Positions 47,729 to 57,028 of a DNA stretch of 64,000 nt are shown one piece after another (the first letter of the stretch is position 1; every line of letters starts with the position of its first letter). The notes below the pieces were generated by a model. That model saw only the letters and a program-made list of their open reading frames with translations. It ran no database searches and was not told where the DNA came from. The translations under genes were made by a program, and so were the position numbers. Source of the stretch: Geminocystis sp. NIES-3709 (GTDB lineage: Bacteria > Cyanobacteriota > Cyanobacteriia > Cyanobacteriales > Cyanobacteriaceae); NCBI RefSeq assembly GCF_001548115.1, contig NZ_AP014821.1:4086182-4150181 (forward strand). The letters are read 5' to 3'.

Positions 47729-48124
47729 ATGAGTGAAGAAACACCAACTCCTTTAGTGGGTAAACCATTATTACAAAAAGTAAAAGAATTATCAGATATT
47801 CCCCGTCGTCAAAGAGCTAAAGCCTGTGGTTATTACACTTTAGGAAAAAATGGTAAAGAAAGAGTCAATTTAACGGAATTTTATGACGCTGTATTAGCGG
47901 CAAAAGGTGTTCCTCTCGATCCTGAAAGAACTAAGGATGGAAGAGGTAGAGAAGCAACTTTCCGTGTAAGTGTTCATAGAAATGGTCAAATTGTTATTGG
48001 TTCTAGCTATACTCAAAAAATGGGCTTAAAACCGGGAGATGAATTTGAAATTAAATTAGGATATAAACATATTCATCTGAAACAAGTAGGGGAAGATGAT
48101 ATGGAATTTGATGATGAAGAGTAA
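47729..48124 (+). CDS. AbrB-like cyanobacterial transcription regulator (cyAbrB2 type)
   Basis: 131 residues. Cyanobacterial AbrB proteins carry the AbrB fold in the C-terminal half: here 'FRVSVHRNGQIVIGSSYTQK' and 'GLKPGDEFEIKLGYKHI' (about 76-112), after a conserved N-terminal part 'LLQKVKELSDIPRRQRAKAC'. These regulators control nitrogen and carbon uptake, hydrogenase and fermentation genes and bind DNA broadly. Adjacency to sdhB, divergent here, recalls the sll0822/sll0823 pair of Synechocystis, which favours cyAbrB2 over cyAbrB1; this rests on memory. Confidence 0.88.
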   Translation: MSEETPTPLVGKPLLQKVKELSDIPRRQRAKACGYYTLGKNGKERVNLTEFYDAVLAAKGVPLDPERTKDGRGREATFRVSVHRNGQIVIGSSYTQKMGLKPGDEFEIKLGYKHIHLKQVGEDDMEFDDEE

Positions 48125-48227
48125 TCTTAAATATTGAAATTAATCAATTTTTATCGTTATAAATTTCATTTCACCATAGCCATCAGAAATGATCGTTTCT
48201 TCCGACAATTAACCTTGTAGATAATAA

Positions 48228-49067
48228 ATGTTAAATTTTGAGGGTAACTTACTAATTGCTCTATTAAATAATTCCCATGGAATGATAAAAATTATTTTAT
48301 TCTTGATAATATGGGCGGTTATTTGGTTTCCCATCGCAATCCCCCTCGCAAGGTTAGTTAAATGGCAAATAGCCGCACCAATTTCCAACACTCAAAAACT
48401 AACTTTTATAATCTCCCTCTACTCTTTAGTGCCGATTTTGACTTGGGCATTAGTGAAAGTAGAGAAAATTCCCACTGAAAAAATAGGATTGATTTTTCAA
48501 GGTAGTCTCTTTAAGTCTATCCTATTTGGCTATGGTTTGGGAATCCTGTCGATGGTTTTCGTCTATGGTATGGAATTATGGGCAGGATGGCTAAACCTCA
48601 ATTCCCATAATGAAAAAACCCCCAGTATATGGGTTAATTTACCATTACTTTTATTGATCAGTTTATTTATCAGTTCGATCGAAGAATTAGTTTTTCGAGG
48701 TATTTTTGTTTACTTTCTCGAAGTAGATTTTTCTTGGTGGTGGACGGGTATTATTTCTAGTGTTATATTTGCGTTATTACACTTAATTTGGGAACAAAAA
48801 AATACTCTGCCTCAGTTACCCGGATTATTTCTTATGGGTTTAGTACTTTTTTATGCCCGTACTCTTAACAATTATAGTCTCGGATTGTCCATCGGACTTC
48901 ATGGTGGATGGGTATTGATTTTAGCTTGTATCGATACATTTGATCTTTATCGTTATAATCCTGATGCTCAAAGTTGGTTAATCGGGAAAAAAGATCAACC
49001 TCTCGCCAGTATCGCCGGTTTAATGGTGCTATTAATAACTACTTTCTCGATCTCGATTATATTCTGA
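48228..49067 (+). CDS. CPBP family intramembrane glutamic endopeptidase (CAAX protease/Rce1-like)
   Basis: 279 residues, about eight membrane segments. The family active-site motifs are visible: 'SSIEELVFRGIFVYFLE' (EExxxR), 'FALLHLIWEQ' (FxxxH) and 'LSIGLHGGW' (HxxW-like). Such ABI/CPBP proteins cleave membrane substrates and in bacteria often process peptides or assist transport. Complete. It stands 104 bp after the cyAbrB gene. Confidence 0.88.
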   Translation: MLNFEGNLLIALLNNSHGMIKIILFLIIWAVIWFPIAIPLARLVKWQIAAPISNTQKLTFIISLYSLVPILTWALVKVEKIPTEKIGLIFQGSLFKSILFGYGLGILSMVFVYGMELWAGWLNLNSHNEKTPSIWVNLPLLLLISLFISSIEELVFRGIFVYFLEVDFSWWWTGIISSVIFALLHLIWEQKNTLPQLPGLFLMGLVLFYARTLNNYSLGLSIGLHGGWVLILACIDTFDLYRYNPDAQSWLIGKKDQPLASIAGLMVLLITTFSISIIF

Positions 49068-49126
49068 ATTAGGTTAACCTCGATCGAAAAATATCAGTTA
49101 AAGTAGTCGAGTATCTACAAGAATAT

Positions 49127-50149
49127 TTAGATAAAGTCGGGAAAATCTCTTAAATTACGACCAATTATCACTAATTTTGTCCCTCGTTTTTCTTCGGGCT
49201 TCCAAAATCGATCAAAAAATGTTTCAAATCGATCGCCGACTCCTTGTAATACCATGCGCATTGGTTTATCGGTAACATTAACAAAACCTTTAATGCGATA
49301 AATCTCGAATTTTTCAACTAAAGTGCGTAATTGAGCAAGTAATTCTTGAGGGTTAACGGAATTTTCGATAAATAATTCTTTTGATTCAATCTCATCATCA
49401 TGATCGTGATCTTCTTCCGTATCATGGTGAGAAGGACGATTAAATAAGTCATCTTCTACCGCAGAGTTAAAGCCTAGCAAGACATCGGAGTTAATTTCTC
49501 CTTGGTGACAGGGAATAACTTTAATACCTGTGCGCAATTCTTTTTCTAACCAGTTTTTAACCTCAGTTAAATCATCATCATTGAGTAAATCAGTTTTAGT
49601 TAATAATACTAAATCAGCACAGGCTAATTGATCCTCAAATAATTCCTCGATGGGCGTTTCATGATCTAAACTAGGATCATTGACTCTTTGTGCTTCTAAA
49701 GCCTTTAAATCCCCTACTAAAGTTCCCTTAGCTAAAGCATCAGCATCAACGATCGTAATAACACTATCCACAGTGGCATGGTTGCGAATTTCTTGCCATT
49801 TAAAAGCCTGTATCAATGGTTTTGGTAATGCTAATCCTGATGTTTCAATTACGATCGAGTCTATATCATCTTTTCTCGTCAATAACTCCTGCATAGTGGG
49901 ATAAAATTCTTCTTGTACGGTACAACAAAGACAACCATTAGTCAACTCGATAATATTACTATTCTCAGTACCTTCATCATCACATACTTGACAACTCCGT
50001 AATAAATCTCCATCAATGCCTACCTCCCCAAATTCATTGACAATCACAGCGATTCTTCTACCTTGATTATTTTGTAATAAGTGACGCAACAAGGTAGTTT
50101 TTCCCGCGCCGAGAAAACCAGTAATAACAGTAACAGGAATTTTGTGCAT
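49127..50149 (-). CDS. CobW/COG0523-family GTP-dependent metallochaperone
   Basis: 340 residues from ATG 50149 ('MHKIPVTVITGFLGAGKTTL'); an in-frame start 25 codons upstream would only add a non-conserved tail. Walker A is 'GFLGAGKTTL', the metal-binding CxCC motif is 'NGCLCCTV', and G4 is 'LLTKTDLLN'. A His/Asp-rich loop 'HHDTEEDHDHDDE' (about 240-252) is typical of metal-handling members. The C-terminal CobW_C domain contains 'IYRIKGFVNV'. The family delivers zinc, cobalt or another metal using GTP; no zinc-uptake or cobalamin genes are adjacent to settle which. Confidence 0.9.
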   Translation of the reverse strand: MHKIPVTVITGFLGAGKTTLLRHLLQNNQGRRIAVIVNEFGEVGIDGDLLRSCQVCDDEGTENSNIIELTNGCLCCTVQEEFYPTMQELLTRKDDIDSIVIETSGLALPKPLIQAFKWQEIRNHATVDSVITIVDADALAKGTLVGDLKALEAQRVNDPSLDHETPIEELFEDQLACADLVLLTKTDLLNDDDLTEVKNWLEKELRTGIKVIPCHQGEINSDVLLGFNSAVEDDLFNRPSHHDTEEDHDHDDEIESKELFIENSVNPQELLAQLRTLVEKFEIYRIKGFVNVTDKPMRMVLQGVGDRFETFFDRFWKPEEKRGTKLVIIGRNLRDFPDFI

Positions 50150-50353
50150 ATAAAATAATTGGGAATTAGGAATTGGTAATGAATCAATAACCCTCGTTGA
50201 AATAAATTTCAACACTAACAGCATAAATCTGCTAAAGCGATTTTAAGAATTCATTATTGATTGTTCATTGTTTATTACCAACTGTCAACTGTGACAGTGA
50301 TTGTTATACTATTGGTGAAATGAATATATTAACTTTTAAATTAAATTGAAATA

Positions 50354-51352
50354 ATGACAAATACAGAAGATAAAGATTATACCAAGGTAGAACTCGATCG
50401 AGATGACAAGGGTGCTAAAGCTAGACAATTATTAGGGATGAAAGGTGCATCTCAATCAAAAAATATTTGGCAGATTAGGCTTCAGTTGATGAAACCGATT
50501 ACATGGATTCCCTTAATTTGGGGGGTTGTATGTGGAGCCGCCTCTTCTGGAGGCTATGTCTGGGGTTTTGAGGATTTTCTCATGGCTTTAACTTGTATGT
50601 TGATGTCAGGTCCTCTTTTAGCAGGTTATACTCAAACTATTAACGATTTTTACGATCGAGATATAGATGCAATCAATGAACCATATCGCCCGATTCCTTC
50701 CGGTGCAATTTCCATTCCTCAAGTTGTAACCCAAATTTTGATACTACTTTTTGCAGGAATTGGTGTTGCTTATGGATTAGATGTATGGGCTAACCATGAG
50801 TTTCCCATCTTAACTTGTTTAGCTGTAGGAGGATCTTTTATTTCCTATATCTATTCTGCACCTCCCCTTAAACTCAAGCAAAATGGCTGGTTAGGCAACT
50901 ATGCTTTAGGTTCAAGTTATATTGCACTACCTTGGTGGGCTGGTCATGCTTTATTTGGAGAGTTAAATTGGACGATCGTAATTATTACATTAATATATAG
51001 TATGGCAGGTTTAGGTATTGCCGTTGTAAATGATTTTAAAAGTGTGGAAGGTGATCAACAATTGGGGTTAAAATCTTTACCTGTTATGTTTGGAGTTACT
51101 ACTGCCGCATGGATTTGCGTAATTATGATTGATGTGTTTCAAATTGCTATGGGTGGATATTTAATTTATATTCATCAAAACCTTTATGCTACCATACTAT
51201 TATTGTTAGTAATTCCTCAAATTACTTTCCAAGATATGTATTTTCTGCGTGATCCTTTAAAAAATGATGTTAAATATCAAGCTAGTGCGCAACCATTTTT
51301 AGTCTTAGGAATGTTAGTTATGGGATTAGCCTTAGGACATTCTACTTTTTAA
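50354..51352 (+). CDS. chlG: Chlorophyll a synthase
   Basis: 332 residues, UbiA superfamily with about nine membrane segments. The prenyl-binding Asp motif is 'NDFYDRDIDAINEPYRPIPS' and the second is 'VVNDFKSVEGDQQLGLKSLP'. The N-terminal 'QLMKPITWIPLIWGVVCGAA' is diagnostic for ChlG. It esterifies chlorophyllide a with geranylgeranyl or phytyl diphosphate in thylakoid membranes. Upstream DNA has TTATAC-like boxes but no regulatory site is claimed. Confidence 0.97.
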   Translation: MTNTEDKDYTKVELDRDDKGAKARQLLGMKGASQSKNIWQIRLQLMKPITWIPLIWGVVCGAASSGGYVWGFEDFLMALTCMLMSGPLLAGYTQTINDFYDRDIDAINEPYRPIPSGAISIPQVVTQILILLFAGIGVAYGLDVWANHEFPILTCLAVGGSFISYIYSAPPLKLKQNGWLGNYALGSSYIALPWWAGHALFGELNWTIVIITLIYSMAGLGIAVVNDFKSVEGDQQLGLKSLPVMFGVTTAAWICVIMIDVFQIAMGGYLIYIHQNLYATILLLLVIPQITFQDMYFLRDPLKNDVKYQASAQPFLVLGMLVMGLALGHSTF

Positions 51353-51609
51353 TAATCTTAGTTTGCTGAAAAAGTATTCTGATGAAGAATCCTATAACGA
51401 TCGTATTAAATAAATAAACCGTTATATATTTTGATCTTCATTAGACTACTATAGCAATCCTATCTTAGTCGTGATAAATAATTATGTTTAATTAGCAATT
51501 AGCAATCAGTTATCAGCTATTGTGAAGTTAAATTTCTGGTCAACATTAGTAATTGATCACTTATTCTTTAATGGAAAAAAAGCTAAAAGCTAACAGCTAA
51601 TAACAATAA

Positions 51610-51885
51610 TTATAATAATCCAGCATTAGATAAACCTAACACGAAACCAGCTCCTAAAATATGACCAAAACTAAGAGTTGCTAATAATTCAGGTAAGCCA
51701 AATTTCTTCCATAAAGCTGGTTTTTCTACGGGTAAATCTGGCCCAATTCCCGCTTTTTGAATCGCAAAACGTCCAATAAAAATCGCTAATAAGTTGGCAG
51801 AAATCATTACTAATGCTACATTAAAATTCCAAGTTACAGTTTGAGGAATAATGCCAAAAAGACTCGATAATACTAAAAAATCCAT
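51610..51885 (-). CDS. psaK: Photosystem I subunit PsaK
   Basis: 91 residues from ATG 51885; a TTG four codons upstream is less likely. Two membrane helices are joined by a polar loop 'FAIQKAGIGPDLPVEKPA', and the end 'LLATLSFGHILGAGFVLGLS' is typical of PsaK. It sits at the edge of photosystem I and helps bind phycobilisome or antenna proteins. Whether this is the PsaK1 or PsaK2 type cannot be decided. Confidence 0.94.
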   Translation of the reverse strand: MDFLVLSSLFGIIPQTVTWNFNVALVMISANLLAIFIGRFAIQKAGIGPDLPVEKPALWKKFGLPELLATLSFGHILGAGFVLGLSNAGLL

Positions 51886-52024
51886 AATTTTTATCAAAAT
51901 TGATTTATCTTAACTATTGTCGATATGGTAATATTTATAGGATCTTTTTTGCTCGTTATCTTAAAGATTATTAATCTTTTTTACTTATTAACTTTTATTA
52001 CTTAATATTTGCTTTTTCACTATT

Positions 52025-52675
52025 ATGCGCATCAAAATCTGTGGAGTTACATTATTAGAACAAGCAATTTCGATCGCTGAATTAGGAGTAGATACATTAG
52101 GATTTATATGTGTAAAGACATCACCTCGATATATCAAACCAGAAGATATAAAGAATATAATTAAGATATTACCTCCAGAAATGAGCAAGGTAGGAGTATT
52201 TGTTAACGAAAATGTAGAGAATATAATTACTTTAGTCAAAGAAACCGGATTGACTGCAATACAGCTACATGGAGACGAAAATCTGAATGTTTGCAGACAA
52301 TTAAGAGAATTTTTACCTGATATAGAAATTATCAAGGCTTTTCGTTACCAAAATCTGAAATCTTTGCAGTTATTAGAAAATTATTTACCTTTGATAGACA
52401 CCATTTTATTAGATGCTTTTCAAGAAGGTATTTATGGGGGTACAGGTAAAACTTTGAATTGGCTACAATTAAATAATTTTAGACCTTCTCGTCCTTGGTT
52501 ACTAGCAGGAGGACTTGAACCAGATAATGTTATTACAGCATTACAAATAGTCCAATGTGATGGAATTGATCTTTCTAGCGGGGTGGAAATTAGCCCCGGC
52601 AATAAAGATTTGGATAAAATAAAATTATTATTAGATAACTTAAATAAATTTAAAAATCAATCCGATTTTGTTTAA
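52025..52675 (+). CDS. trpF: Phosphoribosylanthranilate isomerase
   Basis: 216 residues, one TIM barrel. Catalytic Cys is in 'RIKICGVTLLEQA', catalytic Asp in 'ILLDAF' followed by 'GGTGKTLNW', and the phosphate-binding end in 'WLLAGGLEPDNV' and 'DLSSGVEISPGNKD'. It carries out the third step of tryptophan synthesis. As is common in cyanobacteria, it lies apart from the other trp genes. Confidence 0.96.
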   Translation: MRIKICGVTLLEQAISIAELGVDTLGFICVKTSPRYIKPEDIKNIIKILPPEMSKVGVFVNENVENIITLVKETGLTAIQLHGDENLNVCRQLREFLPDIEIIKAFRYQNLKSLQLLENYLPLIDTILLDAFQEGIYGGTGKTLNWLQLNNFRPSRPWLLAGGLEPDNVITALQIVQCDGIDLSSGVEISPGNKDLDKIKLLLDNLNKFKNQSDFV

Positions 52676-52730
52676 TAATTTAATTAAATTTATAGATATA
52701 TTTTACTATCCATATACAATTAATTTTCTA

Positions 52731-53096
52731 TTAATCTATAGAAATAAAAAGATTTTTAACTAATTGATTAGTTTTATTCTCTAATTCTTCCCAATTTAAT
52801 TCACCTTGATCATCTATTAGTTTTTGATCAATTTCTACCGGGTTAATTTGTCCTTGTTGATAAGATGTAAAACAAATTTGAAAACAGAGATCCCAAAGGT
52901 TATTTTGAATCAGATAATCGCCTTTTTTTAAAGATATTATATAATCGGGAAAAGGCTCAGATATTTCTTTATAATCAACTTCCCATTTTGATAACTCTGA
53001 CTCTTTACGAATATTATCTACTAGCCTAATATAAATAGGTTGTAGTAATATTTGAGCTTTTTCATATTCCAATATATTTTTAAATTTAGGTTTCAT
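52731..53096 (-). CDS. Conserved-looking hypothetical protein
   Basis: 121 residues, soluble, acidic in the C-terminal half. Segments: 'EYEKAQILLQPIYIRLVDNI', 'SKWEVDYKEISEPFPDYI' and 'LWDLCFQICFTSYQQG'. No family I can name. It precedes a small membrane protein gene and a SemiSWEET gene on the same strand, with 16-29 bp between them, so the three may be one transcript. Confidence 0.7.
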   Translation of the reverse strand: MKPKFKNILEYEKAQILLQPIYIRLVDNIRKESELSKWEVDYKEISEPFPDYIISLKKGDYLIQNNLWDLCFQICFTSYQQGQINPVEIDQKLIDDQGELNWEELENKTNQLVKNLFISID

Positions 53097-53112
53097 TACT
53101 ATATCTTAAAAT

Positions 53113-53412
53113 TTAGACAAATTTTTGTTGAAATATTTGATAAATAAACTTAGTTATTATGATAATTTTTTGAGTATTTCTTATCTTTATTTGCCACAAA
53201 CTATAGTTATTTTTCACTTTTTCAATTTCTAAAGCTGTTAACAAAATCGTTAAAGGTATTTCTTTTAAAATTATAAATAAATTATAATTAAGTTTTATTA
53301 ATATTGTATTGATATTAAATAAATATTTCTTAAACTCTATTAATTTCCATAATATATAAAAATTTAAACCACATAATATTAAGTTAAATATAATAACAAA
53401 TTTAAGAGACAT
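53113..53412 (-). CDS. Small membrane-associated hypothetical protein
   Basis: 99 residues. Strong N-terminal hydrophobic segment (about 5-24, 'FVIIFNLILCGLNFYILWKL') and a second weaker one near 48-66 ('FIILKEIPLTILLTALEIEK'), then a basic tail. Very AT-rich coding sequence. Unknown function. It is separated from the SemiSWEET gene by 29 bp and from the 121-residue gene by 16 bp. Confidence 0.6.
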   Translation of the reverse strand: MSLKFVIIFNLILCGLNFYILWKLIEFKKYLFNINTILIKLNYNLFIILKEIPLTILLTALEIEKVKNNYSLWQIKIRNTQKIIIITKFIYQIFQQKFV

Positions 53413-53441
53413 TAAATATTTTTATTTTAATTAAAATCTTT

Positions 53442-53696
53442 TTACTGATATTTCAACTTAAAAAATAAGATCGTTCCTGCTAAAACTAAAGTTATAAAAT
53501 TAGCAATAATAATAGGTAATTCTCCTAATAGAAATCCATAAATTATCCAAAGTAAAACCCCTAAACAAAAACTTAAAAACATTGATAATGAAATATCTTT
53601 GGCAGATTTCGATCTCCATGTTTTAATTACTTGAGGTAAAAAAGAAATGGTGGTTAAACTACCAGCCATTAAGCCAATTATTGTCACTAATTCCAT
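53442..53696 (-). CDS. SemiSWEET/PQ-loop sugar transporter
   Basis: 84 residues, one three-helix bundle, the bacterial SemiSWEET form that dimerises to make a sugar channel. The PQ motif is in 'TTISFLPQVIKTWRSKSAKD', and 'LLWIIYGFLLGELPIIIANF' covers helix 2-3 with the conserved Trp and Asn. The sugar specificity is not predictable. Confidence 0.9.
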   Translation of the reverse strand: MELVTIIGLMAGSLTTISFLPQVIKTWRSKSAKDISLSMFLSFCLGVLLWIIYGFLLGELPIIIANFITLVLAGTILFFKLKYQ

Positions 53697-53993
53697 ATAA
53701 TTGTAATGATCATTGATCTTTTTTAGATTAAGATAAAAAATACTGAAAAATCAAAAAGTTGTTAAATTAAGTCTGTGGTAAAGGTTGAACAATGTTTACA
53801 TTACCAAAAAAGTGACCAGTTTTTACCATTTTGCTCCAAAACAAGTTACTAAAATAATTGACTATATTGTTTTAGCATAATAAATAATTCAATCGAGCTT
53901 TAAAATATTACTATTTTTAAAAAGAACTTTAAGTATAATATATGGAAAACTTATGCTGTCTATGACTTTTGAAAATGTAAAATCTTTGATGAT

Positions 53994-55040
53994 ATGAATA
54001 CTAAACTTGAAGTTGAAAAAGTTTCGGTCATAGTTCTGGCTTTTAATCGAAAACACCTACTATGTGGTTGTCTGGAATCACTTTTTGTTCAATGCGATTC
54101 GGGAGGAGAATTTGAAATAATCGTAGTTGACGATGGTTCCATGGATGGAACTGGAGATATGTTGAAAAATATGATGTTGAAGCATATGAATTTGCGATAT
54201 ATCTATCAGCCTCATCAAGGGATTCCAACAGCGAGAAATAAAGGTATTCTTCATGCTACAGGACAAATTATTGCATTTGTGGCAGATGACTATCTTCTTG
54301 AATTTGATTATGTTAAAACGATCATTGAATTCTTCAAAAAACATCAAAATGCTGTTGCTGTGAGATTCAAAGTGAATGGAGCAGATCGCAGTTTTGTCAG
54401 TAGAATTAATCATTTTTATTTTGATGCTAGTGTTAAAAAACGCCTTCGATTGGTTCCCGGCAATAGAGAGGAAATTACAATGAATCACGATCTGGATGCT
54501 TCTGGAGGAGCGGCTTTCAAGAAAATGGTTTTCGAAGAAGTAGGACTCTTTGACGAGTCTTTGCAACGTGCAGAAGACACAGATATGGCGATAAGGATGC
54601 GTGGACGGGGGTTAAATATTTATTACAACCCATACCATGTAATTAGGCATAGATATAATCCGTCTTTGCTGGATACAATTCGGAAAAGTTTTCTGACCGG
54701 AATATACCGCTATGATTATTATTTAAAATATTCTGGTAAGTATTTTTCGTGGAACGGTTTGGTAAGATCGGGCAGTGTATCGAAGATGGATGCTTTATTA
54801 CACGCATATTGGAGTGCGAAGGAAACAGATTCTTTGGGTGTTTTTGTTGTATCAATTCCATTTTTATTTGTTTTTGAATTTGTCAATAAAATTGGTTTCT
54901 TTTTGTCTATGTGTTATCAAATATTAGTAATGATTTCTGGGTGTAGATTGTTGAAAAAGAAAATTGTAGGTGGTGCAGATCCATCTTGTGTCCAATCAAA
55001 AGCTAAATCTACAGAGGAGGACGGTACAATAAATACTTAG
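53994..55040 (+). CDS. Family 2 glycosyltransferase, possibly truncated at the 3' end
   Basis: 348 residues. GT-A fold: 'VSVIVLAFNRKHLLCGCLES' at the start, nucleotide-sugar site 'IIVVDDGSMDGT', metal-binding region 'AFVADDYLLEFDYV' (ADD in place of DxD), acceptor/base region 'DASGGAAFKKMVF' and 'ESLQRAEDTDMAIRMRGRG', then a hydrophobic C-terminal segment (about 282-310) that may bind membrane. Sugar and acceptor are unknown. The stop codon TAG lies in a 13-bp copy of the IS701 end at 55034-55046, so the tail may be foreign. Base composition is less AT-rich than in the preceding genes and it borders an IS island, which suggests transfer. Confidence 0.82.
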   Translation: MNTKLEVEKVSVIVLAFNRKHLLCGCLESLFVQCDSGGEFEIIVVDDGSMDGTGDMLKNMMLKHMNLRYIYQPHQGIPTARNKGILHATGQIIAFVADDYLLEFDYVKTIIEFFKKHQNAVAVRFKVNGADRSFVSRINHFYFDASVKKRLRLVPGNREEITMNHDLDASGGAAFKKMVFEEVGLFDESLQRAEDTDMAIRMRGRGLNIYYNPYHVIRHRYNPSLLDTIRKSFLTGIYRYDYYLKYSGKYFSWNGLVRSGSVSKMDALLHAYWSAKETDSLGVFVVSIPFLFVFEFVNKIGFFLSMCYQILVMISGCRLLKKKIVGGADPSCVQSKAKSTEEDGTINT

Positions 55041-55046
55041 ACAAAA
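55034..55046. repeat. Isolated copy of an IS end
   Basis: TACTTAGACAAAA, identical to the 13 bp at the left edge of the IS701-type element (12376-12388). No second end or transposase is adjacent, so it appears to be a remnant; a chance match of 13 bp is unlikely but not excluded. Confidence 0.5.
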
Positions 55047-55870
55047 TAGATTGTGGACTTTACATAAAATTATAGGACTTGTGTCATGTTTGTTTAAATG
55101 GTTCTAATATTTTCTCTCGCAAAGACGCTACACGGTTTTTATAACTAATTATCAGAACTTAATATGACACCGATAAATTAAGGGCGTTGCTGAATTAAGG
55201 TATGATTTTAAGATAAAGCGATCAAATTTATTAGAAATCAAAAAATGATCAAATACCCCGAGTGCAGTTCTATGCACATTAACAAAAATGGAATGAAAAG
55301 AGGAAAGCAAAATCATCTTTGTGTTGATTGTGGTAGACAGTTTATTAATCCACAACCATCTAATTCCAGAGGTTATAGTGATCAGATTAGAAGTGAGTGC
55401 TTAAAAATGTATGTCAATGGTATGGACTTTCGAGCAATTGAAAGAGTAAAAGGAGTTCATCATACTACCGTGATTAATTGGGTGAAAGATGTGGCAAAGC
55501 TTTTGCCCAATAGTTATCAAGCCGAAACCAGACCTAAAGTCGGTGAATTAGATGAATTACAAACATTTGTGGGTTTAAAAAAAACAAAATGTGGTTATGG
55601 ACTGGGGTAGATCACTTTAAACCAGGCATTTTAGAATGGGTTGTGGGGGATAGAAGTGCCGAAACATTTCAACCGTTGTGGGAAAGAGTAAAACAATGGA
55701 ATTGTTATTTTTATGTAACTGATGGTTGGAAGGTATATCCTAATTTTATCCCAGAGGGGGACCAAATTATCAGTAAAACTTATATGACAAGGGTTGAAGG
55801 AGAAAATACGAGATTGAGGCACTATCTAGCCAGATTACAGAGAAAAACCCTTTGCTAAGCTAAGACGCAT

Positions 55871-57028
55871 TTAACTTACATTGATTAATTCACCCTTATT
55901 CTTAAATTTTTTACTCCAATTAATTACTAAACCTCCTTCATTTAATAAGTAATTTACTGTTTTTTCTAGCTGTTCTTTATTTTCAAAGTTTCTATAAGCT
56001 ATATATTCCTTTGCCGAATGCCACACTAATTCTATTAAGTTATAATCTGGACTATATACCGGTAAATATTCTAGTCTTATATTCGGTAGATTTTTTTCTA
56101 TTTTTTCTACTATTTCCTTTTTTTTATGGAAACTTGCGTTGTCTAATATTATGATTATTTTCGGACCACATTCTTTAAAATCTTTTTCATCATTTCCCTT
56201 ACTTACCCATTCATTTTTTATTTCTTCCCATAACTTTTTTAATTGTTCACAAAACGTTTCTGAATCACCTTTTTTTATTACAAAACATCTTCTTTTTTTA
56301 TCCGAATATCTTATTCCTCCCATGATATTTACTCTTCCTCTTCTTCTTTCTCCCTTCACCTTTTTTCTTTTTCCTTTTTTCGTCCATGTTTTTCTTCTTA
56401 TCACCCTTAAACTAAAACCACATTCATGAGGGGCTGTGTGGCGAATTTAGTTCGCCACTTTAAACGCCCCATCCCAAAACCATACTTGAACTAACTCAGG
56501 ATTCTCTTTACCTATTTCTATGTAATGTTCTAATTTTTCTTTAAATGCTTTTCTTTGTTCTTGATTTTGTTTGTCTTCTAAACTATATTTTCCCCAAATA
56601 TAACTATACTTTTTTCTTTTTAATATCCTCACTACTTGTGATTTGCTTAATTTAATTCCTGTTTCTTTTTCCAAATGTTCTGATAATCTTTGCCCCGTCC
56701 ATCGACCAAAATCATATCCAAAATCTTCAGGATTTTTATCAACTACTTCTAATAATCTTTCAATATATTTATCCGTTGCTTTTGTTTGGTTTCCTTTTCT
56801 TCTTTTATCTTGCAATGAATCTACATTATTAGGATTACCATGAACTGCCCAGTAAGCCACCGTTTTGGGGGAACAACCCAAAAAAACTGCTATTTCTTGA
56901 TAATTTTTACCATCATTCTCTAATAAAAATATTAAAATTCTTTCCCTGACTTCCGATCTCTTTTCTATTTTTAAAGCATCTTGTAGATACTTTCTTTCTT
57001 CCTCTGACAAAAAATTTTTAGAAGGCAT
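55871..57028 (-). pseudogene. IS630-family transposase broken by a 45-bp insertion
   Basis: Both halves are in the same frame: 57028-56447 (N-terminal, with helix-turn-helix 'NYQEIAVFLGCSPKTVAYWA' and 'RILKRKKYSYIWGKYS') and 56404-55871 (C-terminal, with 'IIIILDNASFHKKKEIV' and 'YSPDYNLIELVWHSAKEYIA'). The first catalytic Asp is in 'VWFWD', and the following 'ECGFSLRVIRRKTW' is displaced by a 45-bp palindromic insert that brings a TAA. So the enzyme is inactive unless read through. Confidence 0.88.
56426..56470. repeat. 45-bp palindromic mini-insertion inside a transposase gene
   Basis: Inner inverted repeat GTGGCGAA (56438-56445) / TTCGCCAC (56451-56458) with a 5-nt loop, and outer arms GAGGGGC (56428-56434) / GCCCC (56466-56470). 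Its length is exactly 15 codons, and removal joins 'WFWD' to 'ECGFSL', the expected protein. An AT dinucleotide is present at both edges. No second copy was found elsewhere in the window. Confidence 0.7.
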
